Of a DNA stretch of 64,000 nt, positions 11,543 through 23,900 are shown one piece after another. The stretch is taken from positions 1,116,001-1,180,000 of the forward strand of contig VICG01000013.1 in assembly GCA_008692225.1 (NCBI GenBank), in the 5' to 3' direction. The notes beneath the pieces are model-generated. The model searched no databases and had not been told where the DNA came from. It saw only the letters and a program-made list of their open reading frames with translations. Numbering within the stretch: the first letter of the stretch is position 1; each line of letters begins with the position of its first letter. This DNA is from Monilinia fructicola. Taxonomy: Eukaryota; Ascomycota; Leotiomycetes; Helotiales; Sclerotiniaceae. A program made the position numbers and the translations under genes.

Positions 11543-12936
11543 CCCCGCTTCCCACGCACCACGCCCAACCTCCACCGACCGAACTCTCTCCCTCGCAATC
11601 GCCTTCTTATCGCAACCCTCATCCCACAATTCCCTGTCCCTCAATTCATGCATGGCGACGCTCCTCCTCATCAACTTGGTTAATTCCTGAGCTTGTTCTT
11701 GGAAGATGTCTGCTTTGTCGTGCTCGTTTTCGTGGTGTTGGAGGTTACGTTGGGGTGAGCTGTATGTGAAGAGAGATCTGGGGATTTGCAAGGTGGATCT
11801 TGAGGGCGGGAAGATGAGGTTTGATTTTTTGCGATTGATCGAGGGGTTCGTGGGGTTCTTCATCATCATCATAATCATACTCTTCTTCTTCTTCGTGGGG
11901 TATTGAGGTGGTGTCCCTGGCTTCGTTGGCTGGAGAGGAGGGAGAGGGGGGAGAAATCGTCGGGTTTTAGGAAGTTGAGTTCGGGTTCTGGTTCTGATTC
12001 TGATTCTGATTCTGATTCTGATTCTGATTCTGATTCTGATTCTGATTCTGGAGATGGAGATGGAAAATTTTCGTTGAAGGATGTAGGGGTCATTGAAGAG
12101 ACAGGTGAAGACGGAGGGGGGATAGGCCAGCGTTTTGGAGTTTCGATACCTGGTGTACGGAAGAAGAGGATGGGTGAGGCGAAGGGGTCGAAGGTTTGAG
12201 ATGGGGATGGAAAGAGACGGGTTTTGAGTGTGTGTAGGGTTAGATATGTCCAAGGAGAGCGGGCATATAATTCTGCGGTTGAGAGGCCAGAACGAGAGGG
12301 AAATTGCGATGGGGAATTGGAGGATTTAGAAGGAAATATTGAAGGGTCAGGTGTGGTTGAGATGGGTGTCCAGTCGAAGATTCCATTGTGAACTATGAGG
12401 GAATGGATCTTTGTGGGTAGGAGGGAGGAGGTAAAAGATTCTGTGAGGGCGAGAGAGGTGGCAAGAGTACCACCAAGGTAGGACCCATATATCAGAAGGG
12501 GTCTTTGAATGGGCTTTTGAGGGGATTGTAAGTCCGATGGGTCCAAAACTTCGGGCTCGGGGGGTAGAGATGGAAGATAACTGTTCAGGAGCCAAGAGTA
12601 GGCTTGAAGTGTATCATGAACTGCAGTGCAGGTTAGTGAGTGTTTAGTAGTAGGTCAAGGACGACTGTGAAAACATATAAGTGTGAAGTCACATTACTGA
12701 CTGACTCTGGGACCTGTGGGAATACTTACGTGGTATTGGAAATGGATGAGAGTATGCTTTACGAAATGATATGCTAGGGTTATGAGACCAGCGGTAAGGT
12801 ATGTTGAGAAACAGGGTATGAATTCAACAGCCATGAAGGCGGATGGAGTGGTGGCAGTGGAGACGTTGAATATGGTGGAAGATAGATGACAAGAGGTGTG
12901 CTGGGTGAATTGCGAAGAAGAAACGAATTATGAAGT
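11492..12936 (-). CDS. Alpha/beta-hydrolase, frame-broken
   Basis: An alpha/beta-hydrolase-fold protein of the fungal esterase/lipase-like kind. Reading the minus strand, an exon begins after the acceptor TATACAG (about 12936) and contains STPLVIYLPP, the first core strand. It then gives NIPYRWSHNPSISFRKAY and HPFPIP, splices over a GTAAGT...CTGCAG intron (12620-12729) into LHDTLQAYSWLLNSYLP, and reaches LLIYGSYLGGTLATSLAL, the nucleophile-elbow region. The lid region holds a Ser-Glu hexanucleotide repeat. The C-terminal part ADIFQEQAQELTKLMRRS lies in a third frame. Two frame breaks are needed: one extra base near 12800-12815, and a net +2 or -1 change near 11880-11925 inside trinucleotide-rich DNA. 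The first exon (possibly from an ATG near 13030) is unresolved. The stop at 11492 lies beyond a CTCACC array and may not be the true end. Either the sequence has indel errors or this is a young pseudogene. Confidence 0.6.
11500..11545. repeat. Hexanucleotide array (CTCACC)n
   Basis: About eight copies of CTCACC at the 3' edge of the alpha/beta-hydrolase. It is not the fungal telomere unit (CCCTAA). Confidence 0.9.
11990..12050. repeat. Hexanucleotide array (TTCTGA)n within the hydrolase
   Basis: About ten copies of TTCTGA. On the minus strand it encodes Ser-Glu repeats in the hydrolase, a likely length-variable coding microsatellite. Confidence 0.85.
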
Positions 12937-15900
12937 CTGTATACACGATATTAGCTTGGCTATCCCAATCATCAAAAACGCTTTGAAAATGTATCACTAA
13001 CCAATATTGAACCTCATATTACAATCTCTGAGCGATTGGCACGAGGACCACGCCTATTGCTTGAAGTACAACGAACACTCACTTACGCCACAAAACTGAT
13101 CCCATCCAGTAGGTAGTTTTCTTTATAGCCAATAGACTTGGCTGAGAACTTGCCCGAAGTCATGATGTGCCAGGGAGAAGAATCGCTTGATCTTCATGAC
13201 ACGTGACGCCCGAATTCCGGTACTTTGGAATCCCCTGCCGGGGTGCTTGCTTGAAAGATCAGGCGGGATCAATAGCCGGATGAATATAAATGTAAAATTC
13301 CAACCTACTCGACGGTTATTTTCCCCGAGATACCACAAGTGATATCATACCTTTCTACATGCAGCGATGCAGCTGTTGCTAATTGCCTCGGTTTTTGAAT
13401 TGACCATTTCTTGGTTGCAGCTCGTGTCCATAAACCAAGTGTGCGAATACTGTATCCATACTCATATATGCGCATTTCTGAAGATGGAACTTTCGTGAGC
13501 CTGAATATACGTTCAAGTACTTCTGGACCCAACTAGGCACCCTCAGCGTAATGAAAAGATGGAATCGCGATTGTGAAGATCGACAACTTGAGTGACACCA
13601 CGCAGCAGTCGATAGTCCTACTGATGCACGTCGTCTCGTCTCGCCTTCTGGTCTTCTGTTCAAAAAGCTTCTGAAAGATTTCATGAACATGCGGTATAAA
13701 CTTGATTGTTTGCCAATGTTATATCTCATGCATGAGGTTGGTTGAACTTGGATGAAAAAGTGCTAGTTGAAAAATGTCGGCTTGGCTTTTTCTTGCCTCC
13801 ATTGAAAAATGTAGGGATATTTTTTAGTGCGTGTGGAGAAGGAGACGCTAGTTTTAACGAACTAAACTCTCCTGTCTTGCTTTGGTGAACTCCAAATCTC
13901 CAACAGTCAATGATCGGTTAATGGTCCAATCAATACAGTATAAGTATACTATACCCTACTCTAGGTGTGAATGGATGGATGTTCGAGTACCGCAACTTGA
14001 AACGGCCTTTCTCGTCTCTCAGTTTGACAGGCAGATTGTATAGAAACAACCTGGAAGTGTAGGAATTGAAGAATTAGCCTGATAATTAATAGCTTGTAAT
14101 CTCTATAACGTCCAACTGTTGCTTCTCCCGTCACCTTGCACGTATAATACTGCAACTAACCTCGATTTTCATCTTTGATCAATATGTGCAAATAGATGGT
14201 GACTTTTCCGTCATGAACATTTTGAGCCATTTTGAGCCACTTTGAACCATTTTGAACCCTTGTGTTGGATTTGAAGGATATGATTAGTCCATGAAGATGT
14301 TACAACTTACAACCCCTCGGCCGCTTTATCATTTTCCCCATCAAATAATAATATAATAAACCTCCTGAGGGAATAATCTGAAACTAAACTCGATTCAGCG
14401 GACTACCTGACTAGCTAAACTTGCTGCGAAAACACAAGCAGGAGGGCGGTGCAAGTAGTGCAAGTGGTACTGCATTAGTTTCCGAGCTAATCCCAAGAGA
14501 GAAGTAAGGGGTGTCTCTGCGTCTATATGATTGGTTGACAGGATACCGGTTCAAAGATGGAGAGGGAGGGGATTTCCAGAGATCACATGCGCAAAGCCAA
14601 GAATGAAAGACTGGTAGTCGGTGAACGGGGGTCAACTTCATCACATTTCATCTACTCTGTACAGTACTACTGTATCTGTTTCTAACCTTGAATAACCTGG
14701 ACCGGGACAACAGTTGGAAAGCAGTGAAAAAGAAACCATGGATGTCATATTACCTCTTTTTCATTCTAGCATTGGCTCGGTCAGGGAAGAAAAGGGCCTG
14801 ATCACTGCAGTTATGTTGTCGAGAACATACCAAGGGAATGCAATACCATGCAGCATAGCACAACATCAAATCACTCTTGGAAGTTAGTTAGCTCAGCCCA
14901 TTGAGTTACGAATTAGAATTAAACGACTGCGGGTGTCGTCCGTATGGCAAAATGAGGTTGCACTGTAGTGTACATCACATGAATCTAGAGTAACGCCCAG
15001 CCCTGTTGAATAGCCGTAGAATTCCAAGGATGAGGATTGCCATTCATTCATCCCCCATTGAGTGGTCCCGGATGTCTTGGCTGTCGATGGAAGATTCTAA
15101 GTTCGAGGTCTAAGTTGAAAGGATAAAAGTTATCCAACTTCCAGGGGGGTCCACGGTACGGTAGAGTATGAAGTTATGATTAAAGGATCAGATATTGAAT
15201 TGCATGATGATTTGAGTATTTCTTGTTTCTCACCTCTTACTTCTTATTTCTTCTTTTATCTTGGCTGAATAGTAAGACAGATGCTATGTTGAATTGGATA
15301 GATACTACTGTAATGAGTAGACGGGTAAGTGGGTGAGATGATCTGAAATGCTACAGTATCCAAATGTCCACGGTATCTTCAACCAACTGTCTCTATCTTG
15401 ACTAGTCGACTATAAACACTTGTTCACTTTTGTATCTTACAGAGTACAGAGTAATAAATCTAGCATCTCATCTTCTTGTTGTTTACTGACTAAGCAACTA
15501 ATCTCATCCACCACCCAAGAAAACAAACAATTACCTAGGTACGCGTAATATCTTCAACATTGTACAAGCGTCCATGTGTGTTATAACGATACCCGATTGT
15601 ACTCTCCAGCTGTACTTATCATTTATATTACCTACCCAGGTAGGCACTTCCAAGGGTTATTGTGACTACCCAGGTACTAGGCAAATAGATAAATACTGAT
15701 CTACCTATGGATAAGACTGTCGATATACCAGCCTAACCGTCCTTGTCCTAGCCCCCGACAGATTAGGTAATGCATCAAGGATTCTACGTAAGACTCCAGG
15801 GCTTGGCTGTACGGAGTGCAGAGTACAGAGCACTCAGCACTTGAGTGAGTGAGAAGGACATGGATCGATCCATGGACACCCAAATTTAAACAATTGCATG

Positions 15901-16080
15901 AGAAGCCCTGGAGCTTCTACTGTACTCTACTGTACTATTGCATGCATTGCACAGACAGAATTTAATTCATTTTCCCCCTGACATAAAATTCCAAATGCGT
16001 AATTCTCATTGGTTGGTTCTTTTCATTTCTTCTCTAAGCTGAATCGAAAAAGCTTTATTTAAAGAAAGAGAAGGTTAATA
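12937..16080. other. Intergenic, no convincing gene
   Basis: Contains overlapping minus-strand frames at 13123-13729 with no recognisable domain, and many short CCTAGGTA/TACCCAGGTA palindromes and ACTGTAC motifs, especially near 15530-15680 and 15920. No RNA gene was found. Confidence 0.5.
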
Positions 16081-16290
16081 TTTAATCTTTTAATCTTTTA
16101 ATCTTTTAATCATCTTTTAATAATATTTTAATCCCTTTTAATCTTTTATAATCTCTTATAATCTCTTATAATCTCTTATAATCTCTTATAATCTCTTATA
16201 ATCTCTCATAATCCGTTATAATCTCTTATAATCTCTTATAATCCCTTATAATCCCTTATAATCCCTTATAATCCCTTTATCTCTTTTATC
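16081..16290. repeat. 10-bp minisatellite (ATCTCTTATA)n in a promoter region
   Basis: From 16141 to about 16275 the unit ATCTCTTATA (variants ATCCCTTATA, ATCTCTCATA) repeats about 13 times in perfect 10-bp register. It is preceded by shorter TTTTAATC units. It lies roughly 700 bp upstream of the glycosyltransferase ATG, in its presumed promoter or leader. Confidence 0.9.
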
Positions 16291-16665
16291 TTTTTTATCT
16301 TTCCACTCTTTTTCATCTCTTTCCCCTTTTGAATACAGATTATATTCTTCACCCCTGCTATCTGCGTACATTGGCCCACTTTTATTTCCCTCCACCAAAA
16401 CTACCCTCATACCCTCAAATCCTCAGATCCTCAAATCCTTCTTCCCTCTGTTGGACGCGCAGTCAAAAACTTTCAATTTCCCTCATTCTACGAAGTCATT
16501 TTCCAATTCTTCATATTTGTACAGATCTTTGATATATAATTCCCTTTTCTTCAACTTTTCTTACTTCTTCTTCTTCTACTTCTACTTCTACTTATTCTTC
16601 TCTTAATCTCTTCATAACAGAGTCTTCAATCCTTCATCTGCATTAGCATATTCACTCCTTGTCAA

Positions 16666-16862
16666 GTAAGTACGGCTGTGCTCTTACATATCTTTCGCAT
16701 CAAGTCCAACTTGGAATCATCGAGATCAAGATCAAGATCAAGACTCACCATGTACAGCCTCCCAAGATCTTCCAGAAATAAATAAACATCATCTATCTTA
16801 CGAACCGAACCGTCCAACTGTCGAGCCATCATATCCCCCATTGACTTCTTAATGGCTTTCAG
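16666..16862 (+). other. Possible 5'-UTR intron of the glycosyltransferase gene
   Basis: A strong donor (CAA|GTAAGT at 16666) and a good acceptor (GGCTTTCAG ending 16862) lie in the leader before the ATG at 16970. A long pyrimidine-rich stretch upstream is typical of fungal transcription start regions. Inference only; RNA reads would decide. Confidence 0.35.
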
Positions 16863-16969
16863 TTGAGATAATACCTTCAAAACTTGCGTCGAGCAATTAC
16901 ATCATATAAACTCTCCATCGATAAGCCCTACATACGAACGAACCTACCAACAAATTTATAAACTACAAC

Positions 16970-18856
16970 ATGGCTAAGAGAAACTGGGCAAAGGCATGCT
17001 GTGGGGTGTTGAATAGTATCCTAGCTGCCCTAGCATTGTATGGGACTTTATACTTAGCAGTACTCATCTTTCAAAAAGGGTCCCTCCCAAAATCGCCATC
17101 GGAACTCTACAAGAAACCTGCAGTTTCTCATGAACAACCGTCTGACCATGGTTCTGGGTCTGTACCCCCTCCGCCAGTGGCTCTGCAAATCGAAAAGATT
17201 AATCCACATGCGAATTGGTTTAATAGACCCGAAAGTCTCGTGGTACCCAAGGATGATTATTTAGGGAAACGACCACACATCGACACGGTTGCAAATCTGA
17301 CAAAACTGGTGGAAGAGTGCAGAGGCTCGTACAGTAAAATCGAGAAGATGCCATATGTTTTTGATTGCTTAAAGTACATGGAGGAGGGAGAGAAAGAATA
17401 CTATTACCTACCGGCCGAAGGAGAACGAGCGAGCGAACAACCTCCTAAGATGGCAGAATATCTCAATTCTGATGGTCAGGATAATACGTTGGCACAATAT
17501 CCATCGCAAAAACCTTACTCAAAATCATCCTCGGGTCAATGTAATGGCCCAATTGTACCATATCATACCTACTGGACCGGCCCGGCGACTTGGAGAGTGG
17601 AGCTTTTCATCAAGAGTTATTTCTACACGCAAAACCTTCCTTGCTCAAGACTATTCATCTGGTTGGATGGAGATAGGGATCCAAATGCAATCGAGAAGTT
17701 TATGACCCGCGATCCACTATTCAAGAGATTTGTGCCATTTGTTGAGAGGGGGGACATAACTTTGAAATTGTGGAAATTTCCCTCCAGAATTCCATTACCA
17801 CCCGGAGATAATACGGATGGACGTGGGTACTACAAAAATCCAGGGAAACCTAACGCCAAGAATGAAGTTTTGGTAGCAGATGGACTCATCCGAGACTCCA
17901 ATAACCAGGAGTGGTTGATCTTGACGGAAAAGCAAATGACTTTCTTGCCTGTCGCAGTTTCAGATGCCATGAGATTCGTCGTCTTACACATCTACGGAGG
18001 ATCTTACTATGATATGGACGTCATCATGCTACGAGATATGCGACCATTACTGATTGGTGATGAACATGCATTTGCAGAACGTTGGGGAGGTCATTCCAGT
18101 CCTGGGGATTACAACACGGCGGTCATGTCTCTCACAGCCAATTCGTCCTTGTCGTCATATCTCTTAAGGGGTGGTGTAAGAATGGGGTTAAATTTTCATC
18201 CTCGAATTATTGGCGTCATGGCAGTGAAGGATCGTCGAAATCAAGAATTCAACATGTTAGAGACGGCCGCTTTCGACCCAATTTGGACCGAATTCAACTG
18301 GGACAGATTAGGAAGATGCACGGTACCATGCATCAAGGACTATGGCCAAGTCTTCAAGGGAAAGAACGCTTTCCCAAATCATGATGAATGGGAAAGTTAT
18401 GATAGTCCTCAACTAAAACTTGCCTCGGAAACCAAGTCAAAACATTTCTGGGAAATGAGATCAGTTGAGGAGGCAGAAACTGAGAAGCGTGAAATTTCGG
18501 CCGAACGAACAACGGAAAAGGGCATCGAAACATTGACTCTCGACCGAGCTGCATTGAGCAAAGCCGAATACAAACTTGAGGAGGATAAATACCCGCCTAC
18601 AAATCGAACTTTGGAACATTTCTTCCGAGGCGCTTGGACTTATCATATTCACAACCAGGCAGGTTCATTCGTTGTGGGTGTTGATGATATTTGCTAATCC
18701 TTCTAGTGGTATAAAAATCCCGAACCATCATCATGGCTTAACGTTATTCAAAGAGCACAAGATGGTTTCTTCTCTGGTTCACGCACCAATCCTTACGGTG
18801 AGAAATGGCAAGGTCTAGAATTACCTCCATATGAAATATCTTGGGAATACGCATAA
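16970..18856 (+). CDS. GT32-like (OCH1-type) glycosyltransferase, type II membrane protein
   Basis: A predicted Golgi glycosyltransferase of the DXD sugar-binding family (Gly_transf_sug, OCH1-like), about 612 residues, probably acting in protein or glycan mannosylation; the acceptor is unknown. Residues about 13-34 are a hydrophobic signal anchor after a short basic N-terminus. RLFIWLDGDRDPN is the family's first core block, SDAMRFVVLHIYGGSYYDMDV carries the DXD motif (Asp348/Asp350), and FAERWGGHSS and NPYGEKW are later conserved blocks. The frame reads to a stop at 18697 unless an intron at 18659-18706 is removed. That intron starts with GC (CAG|GCAGGT) and ends CTTCTAG with a TGCTAATC branch site. 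Splicing joins YHIHNQ to WYKNPEPSSW, the expected family sequence, and ends at the TAA at 18854-18856. No frame breaks. Confidence 0.85.
18659..18706 (+). other. GC-AG intron, 48 bp
   Basis: Donor CAG|GCAGGT, branch TGCTAATC, acceptor TTCTAG. The only nearby GT donor (GTTCAT, four bases downstream) leads straight to a stop codon, so the GC donor is needed to keep the conserved C-terminus. Confidence 0.75.
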
Positions 18857-20930
18857 AATACAGGATATGGACAGCATCTCAAATTAGCGCCCGATGATCA
18901 TTTCACTAGACGCGATCCTTACGAATAGCACAAAAATTTTGTGTATGAAAGCAACGGTACAAAGAAGATAAAAACTTTTAATTGGTGGGCACAGGCGGCA
19001 CATACATACTCATATTCAAGTTTAACGGTACATATATACATGGGAACGGGCATACATATGTGCATAGCCGGCGTTGGGACGTTTTTTCGTACATTCGTTT
19101 TTGGTTCTCTTTGGACCAACTGAATTCATCTGGGTGGGAATGGAGTTTAATTGGACTCTATTTACGAACAGGTACATATAAAGAATAGATAAGCATGGAG
19201 ATGGAGTTGAAGATACGGTGGGGAAAGGAAATAGGTAACCTCGAAAGAGAGATGTGGAAGAAAGGGGAGGATGATTTGTATGTACTGGATTGTACTGTGT
19301 GTAGGTGATTTAGATGCGATACGACTTCGGCGGCGGAGCATCGTGGAGTCTCAGCGGAGCTATATATACCCTTGAATAAGAAAGAATAAGAAAAGCAGAT
19401 GAAATCACGATACACTGATAGAGATTACAATGTTGCAAGTGATGTGAAATGATCAGTCATAACACCCTCCTCACATGGATTTATCTCTTCTACAGACCCA
19501 GATCCCTCTCTAAACTCTAGGGGTGAGCATGTATATCTCAACGGCATCCCACACCCAGATCCCTCTCTAAACTCTATAGGGGTAAGTGTATGGGAGAGCT
19601 GTGCAGGGGTCAAGGTCTTGGGCGTTTTTTCGCGTTTCTCGTTTCTTGATGTGCTTGATGTGCTTGATGTGCTTGATGTTCTTGATGTGCTTGATGTGCT
19701 TGATGTGCTGGTGCTAGCGCTGATGCTGATGCTTGGTATCAACGAATCACATCTATACATCTATACATCCCAATGCATATTCTTCGGCGGAAATCCACCC
19801 GCCCCCGCACACGAAGAAGCAATGCAGCGCAATGCAGCACGTCGGTTTCTGGCTTGTGCGGAGAATTATGTATTGTGATGTTTGTTTGTATGTATGTACA
19901 TAGTAGACTTATAGAAATTCGATTACGGTGGATGGGGGAGGGGAAGGGGATGGGGAAGGGAAAGCGGAGACTCATCGCGTTGTCTTGGTGTGGTATGGCA
20001 TAATATAATATAATATAATATAATATAATATAATATCCCTTTTCGTCTCATCTGCGTGGGTGTCGGAGGGAAATGGATTTGAGGCGGATGAAAGGGGGAA
20101 GGTGGAAGAAGGGAGGTTTGTTGGGGATGGAGGGATGGGTGTATGGATGGGGATGATGTTTGATGTTTGGTGTTTGATGTTTGGTGTTTTGATGGGCATA
20201 TTAGATGTATCTATCTACCCTTCGCCAGGATCGAGGAGGTCGAATGGAGGAGAGGCGAAAATGAGAATGGGGATGGGAATGAGAATGAGAATGAGAATGG
20301 GAGAAGGGATAAAATACAAAGGAAGGGTGCGAAAAGAAAAGAAAAGAAAAGGCTACAGCTGTGCACACGCACACTGGCGTGCTTTATATATAGCTCCTCT
20401 TCTCTGTCTGATGCGCATGCACTCTTTTAGTTCTCTTGGGAGGGTACTTGGGTGTTTTTAGGATTTTGGGGAGAGAGGGGGTGGGTAGGAGGTGGAAGAT
20501 GGAAGGTGGAAGGCGGAAATATTCAATCGAAGAACGCCCAGGAAGATAATTACATAGCTAAATAGCATATCAACAACCAGCACCTCGACAATATACAACG
20601 TCCCAATCATTTCTTCCCTTCTCGACCGACACGCCGCGGAACCGTCATCGCATCAAGAGAAGTGGAGAAGAGGAAACAGAGTGTGTGTGCAAGTTCTTGA
20701 ATCCAATACGCGCATCGCGGAAAAACAATCAATCCTCTCCTCTCCTCGGATTATAAATTCCCATGGATACAACAAACGCTTTTTTTCTTCCCACTTCCAA
20801 TCCAATCTCCGCAATACGAGAATAGAGCGCCTTGTTGGTTATCATCTGCAGTTCACCAATAAACCCTCGCTTCGTTATATATATCCAACCAAGTCACGCT
20901 CCTTCGTCAACATTGCACGAGACAGCCAGC
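18857..20930. other. Intergenic with simple repeats
   Basis: No gene recognised. It holds a 28-bp direct duplication (CCAGATCCCTCTCTAAACTC) at about 19497 and 19556, a 9-bp array at 19644-19710, a TAATA run near 20000-20035, and purine-rich GGGATGGGGA/GAATGAGAATG stretches around 19925-20310. Confidence 0.5.
19644..19710. repeat. 9-bp array (TTGATGTGC)n
   Basis: About eight near-perfect copies of TTGATGTGC, one with a T for the final G/C position. In frame it would give a Leu-Asp-Val repeat, but there is no supporting gene. Confidence 0.85.
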
Positions 20931-20998
20931 ACCCTCTAGCGTAGTGGTTAGGATGGTTGACGCCGGAACGAGTAATAAAGCCCGGGGGAGCATTAAAT

Positions 20999-23900
20999 TG
21001 TGACCCCCACCGGTGGGCTTTCCCTCCCGCCCTCCAGCCAGGGGGGCGGGGTTAGGTTTTTGTCGTTTTTCTTGTCGATTCTCGATGGCAGAGTTGGGCT
21101 TTTTGTTTGTTTTTTGTTATTTATTTATTGTTCTTCTTCCTTCAGTGAATTGAGGTTTACGGTCGTCATTTCGGTTGTCATTTCAGTTGGTGTACTGAGG
21201 GTTGTGGGTCGAGTTGAAATACCCGTGGACAACAGAGGTATGCCGTCAAGTGAAGCGCTGATATGGACCACGGGTATGGATCATCTGGTTGTACCTAGGT
21301 AACTTCCACGACTGTCGCCCACATCTTTCGGCGTTCGATTCTCAGTTCGTTGCGTGAGAATCATGACTCAAGCTCATCACCACACACGAGTTATAGGATC
21401 TTGAAGCTAGCTCGCTTCGACCAACGGAATGCCATAGCGAGTCCTCAAAGAGTGGTTGGTAGTTCCTTGCGATTTTTGTAGGCTAGAAGCAATGGGAAGC
21501 GAAGGTTAGCCCAGGTATACATACACACACATATATATATGTTTGAGGTTCTATTATATGAGAATTGTGATAGAAGAATGGGTGTATAGGCACTTGACTT
21601 CTTGACAGTTGCTCGTTTGTCGTCAAGTATTGTTAACAGCGGTGATGACTACGTAAACTTACTTTTCCTTTCAGCGGACATACGCATGCGCACCTAAGAT
21701 CGCAGAATAGTTCTATGTGTAGAGCAGACCCTAATGAATACTGGGGAGGGGGGGGGGGTGGTTGATAATATTACTATTAACCCTCGGGCATTCTTATCTT
21801 CTTCAACTTCTGTGGTTACTCTTTGCAATTGATGGATGGAAATGGATTGATCATTGATATCAATGCAAGGGGGTTGACGTTGGAATTGAAGTTGGCCGAG
21901 ACGTGTGATTGGTGAAAAGGCGAATCCACTTTGGAATCCCCACTTAAACTCCAACTTCACTCCCACAATGACCCATCACGTGTCCGTCTCGGTTGTATCT
22001 GTCACCCTTTCTTTCCCTCCACCTTCATTTCTTACGAATTTGGGCCCCTTTATTGCAGCGCCTGTAAATATCTTGCGAAGCGCTTCACATATCAAGAAAA
22101 TCATACACACTTGCATAGGTTTGGAAACAATCAGTATCGTTATCTTCCATGGGTGAGGTTTTCGTTCACCAAGAGCTCGAGCTCATGATCATTCATGATC
22201 ATGTATAACAAAGTATACAGGAATCGCTTCCCTTTCCATGAATGCGGTGGCCACGCTTATACGCTCCTATAACAAACTTTCAGGTTGAGCTAATCGCGAG
22301 GTATTTGTTCTCGTACCAATCGTGCTCGGGAGTTGCCAGATTCTACTATGGCGCGATGGTGCTGAGTGGGTGCGGAATGGAATCAGCGTTAGTATTTGAC
22401 GAATGATTGATTTTCGGCGCTTGGGCTGTTGAATAAAAGTTGAAAGACCTATTGGTCTTTGTTTGGCGATACAGACTTATTTTCTTGGTCATAGTCTATT
22501 TCTTACAGCTTTTGTATGGATTGAAGATAATCTGTTTGTCTTGATATCAAGATCGTACATTCATCCTAGAACAAAGGTTTCACCGTTATACTAGAGTATT
22601 GGATATCTTTCGGATCTTTCGAGTGGATTATCTATGGTCCTGATGATGGGGTTGATGGTGGGGAATCTGGAGGTATGAGATAACTCCTTGATATTGTATG
22701 ACCTACGATTTGACTAGTAGGTCATCTTATAGATCTCTGAGCTCAGATTCACAGGAGCAGTATGGGGCTTGGATACTTTATGCGTTCTTTTCTAGACTTC
22801 CCGTTGATCACTGGATTTGTACACCTCAAGTGAATGTCTGTTAGTCACTGGTATCTAGTTATTTTATTCATGATGTTGCCTGTACTCAACATGAAATCTG
22901 GATATCGGGTAAACACATTCTGGTTCTTTACTCTAGTTTTCATCAGATGAATTGGCGTCTTGTTGGATGATTTCCTTGGGATGTCGAGTGCAAAGTGTAA
23001 TTCGAAAGCTCACCAGCTTATAATTTATCCCAGTCAATAACGCCATATATTTTACGAGATATCAAACACAGCTCCCGAGAGCCTTGCATGGTGTATCGAG
23101 CCCAAATGACGATAATTCTTATCATCACAATTAGCAGATCCATCCTCATATACACCTCTGAGTATACGGAAAACCCTAGAAATCTTTGTTCGCAGAAAGG
23201 ATACATCATCAAGTATCAAGAATAGCTCCGATAATAATCTTCCAAGATCTCCATCCATATCAAATCCCAAACTCCAGTCCAGGAATCATACATCATACAC
23301 CTAACCATCCGCTCCCAGAACATCTTACCCTTGGTTTAAACACCATACCGGTACTCAACCCCAAGTTTTCTCGTAGTTCAAATGAACCGCAAGAAATTGG
23401 AGAAGGGTTTACTCGGTGTCGAAACCACACTGGTGATCATACCTATCTGGACCACGGTACTGAACTAAGACTTCCCCGCATTCAAGGAGAATATTCACAC
23501 GCAATCGAACGCAAAAGGCACAAAACACGACATGCATAGCCCAACCACCAGCATCCCAAATCCCCGCCCAACCCAACATACACACCCCGTACCTCCCAAA
23601 CCTTAACGCATTCCCAACATCGACCACACCACAAAGTACAAATTTCACCTCCCCACAAGATCCCATCAACCTCTACTCTCCCGTCTAGATCACCCCAGCT
23701 CAACCCTCCATCCCATCAATCCAAGCACGCCCCCCAAAATCTCCATGGACATCGCAAACGCAACATCTCTGACATCAACCCCCCCCCCCTCCCTATCTAG
23801 TCCCCATCCCTCTCATGATCGATCCCGCCCACTCAACATCCATCCCAATCCCGAGGTCTCAAGACCCCCATCACCACTACTCGATTCTTCATTCTTGATT

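Noticed and set aside
11500..11545. CTCACC array as an internal telomere repeat
   Set aside because: Fungal telomere unit is CCCTAA/TTAGGG; this hexamer differs and lies at a gene end.
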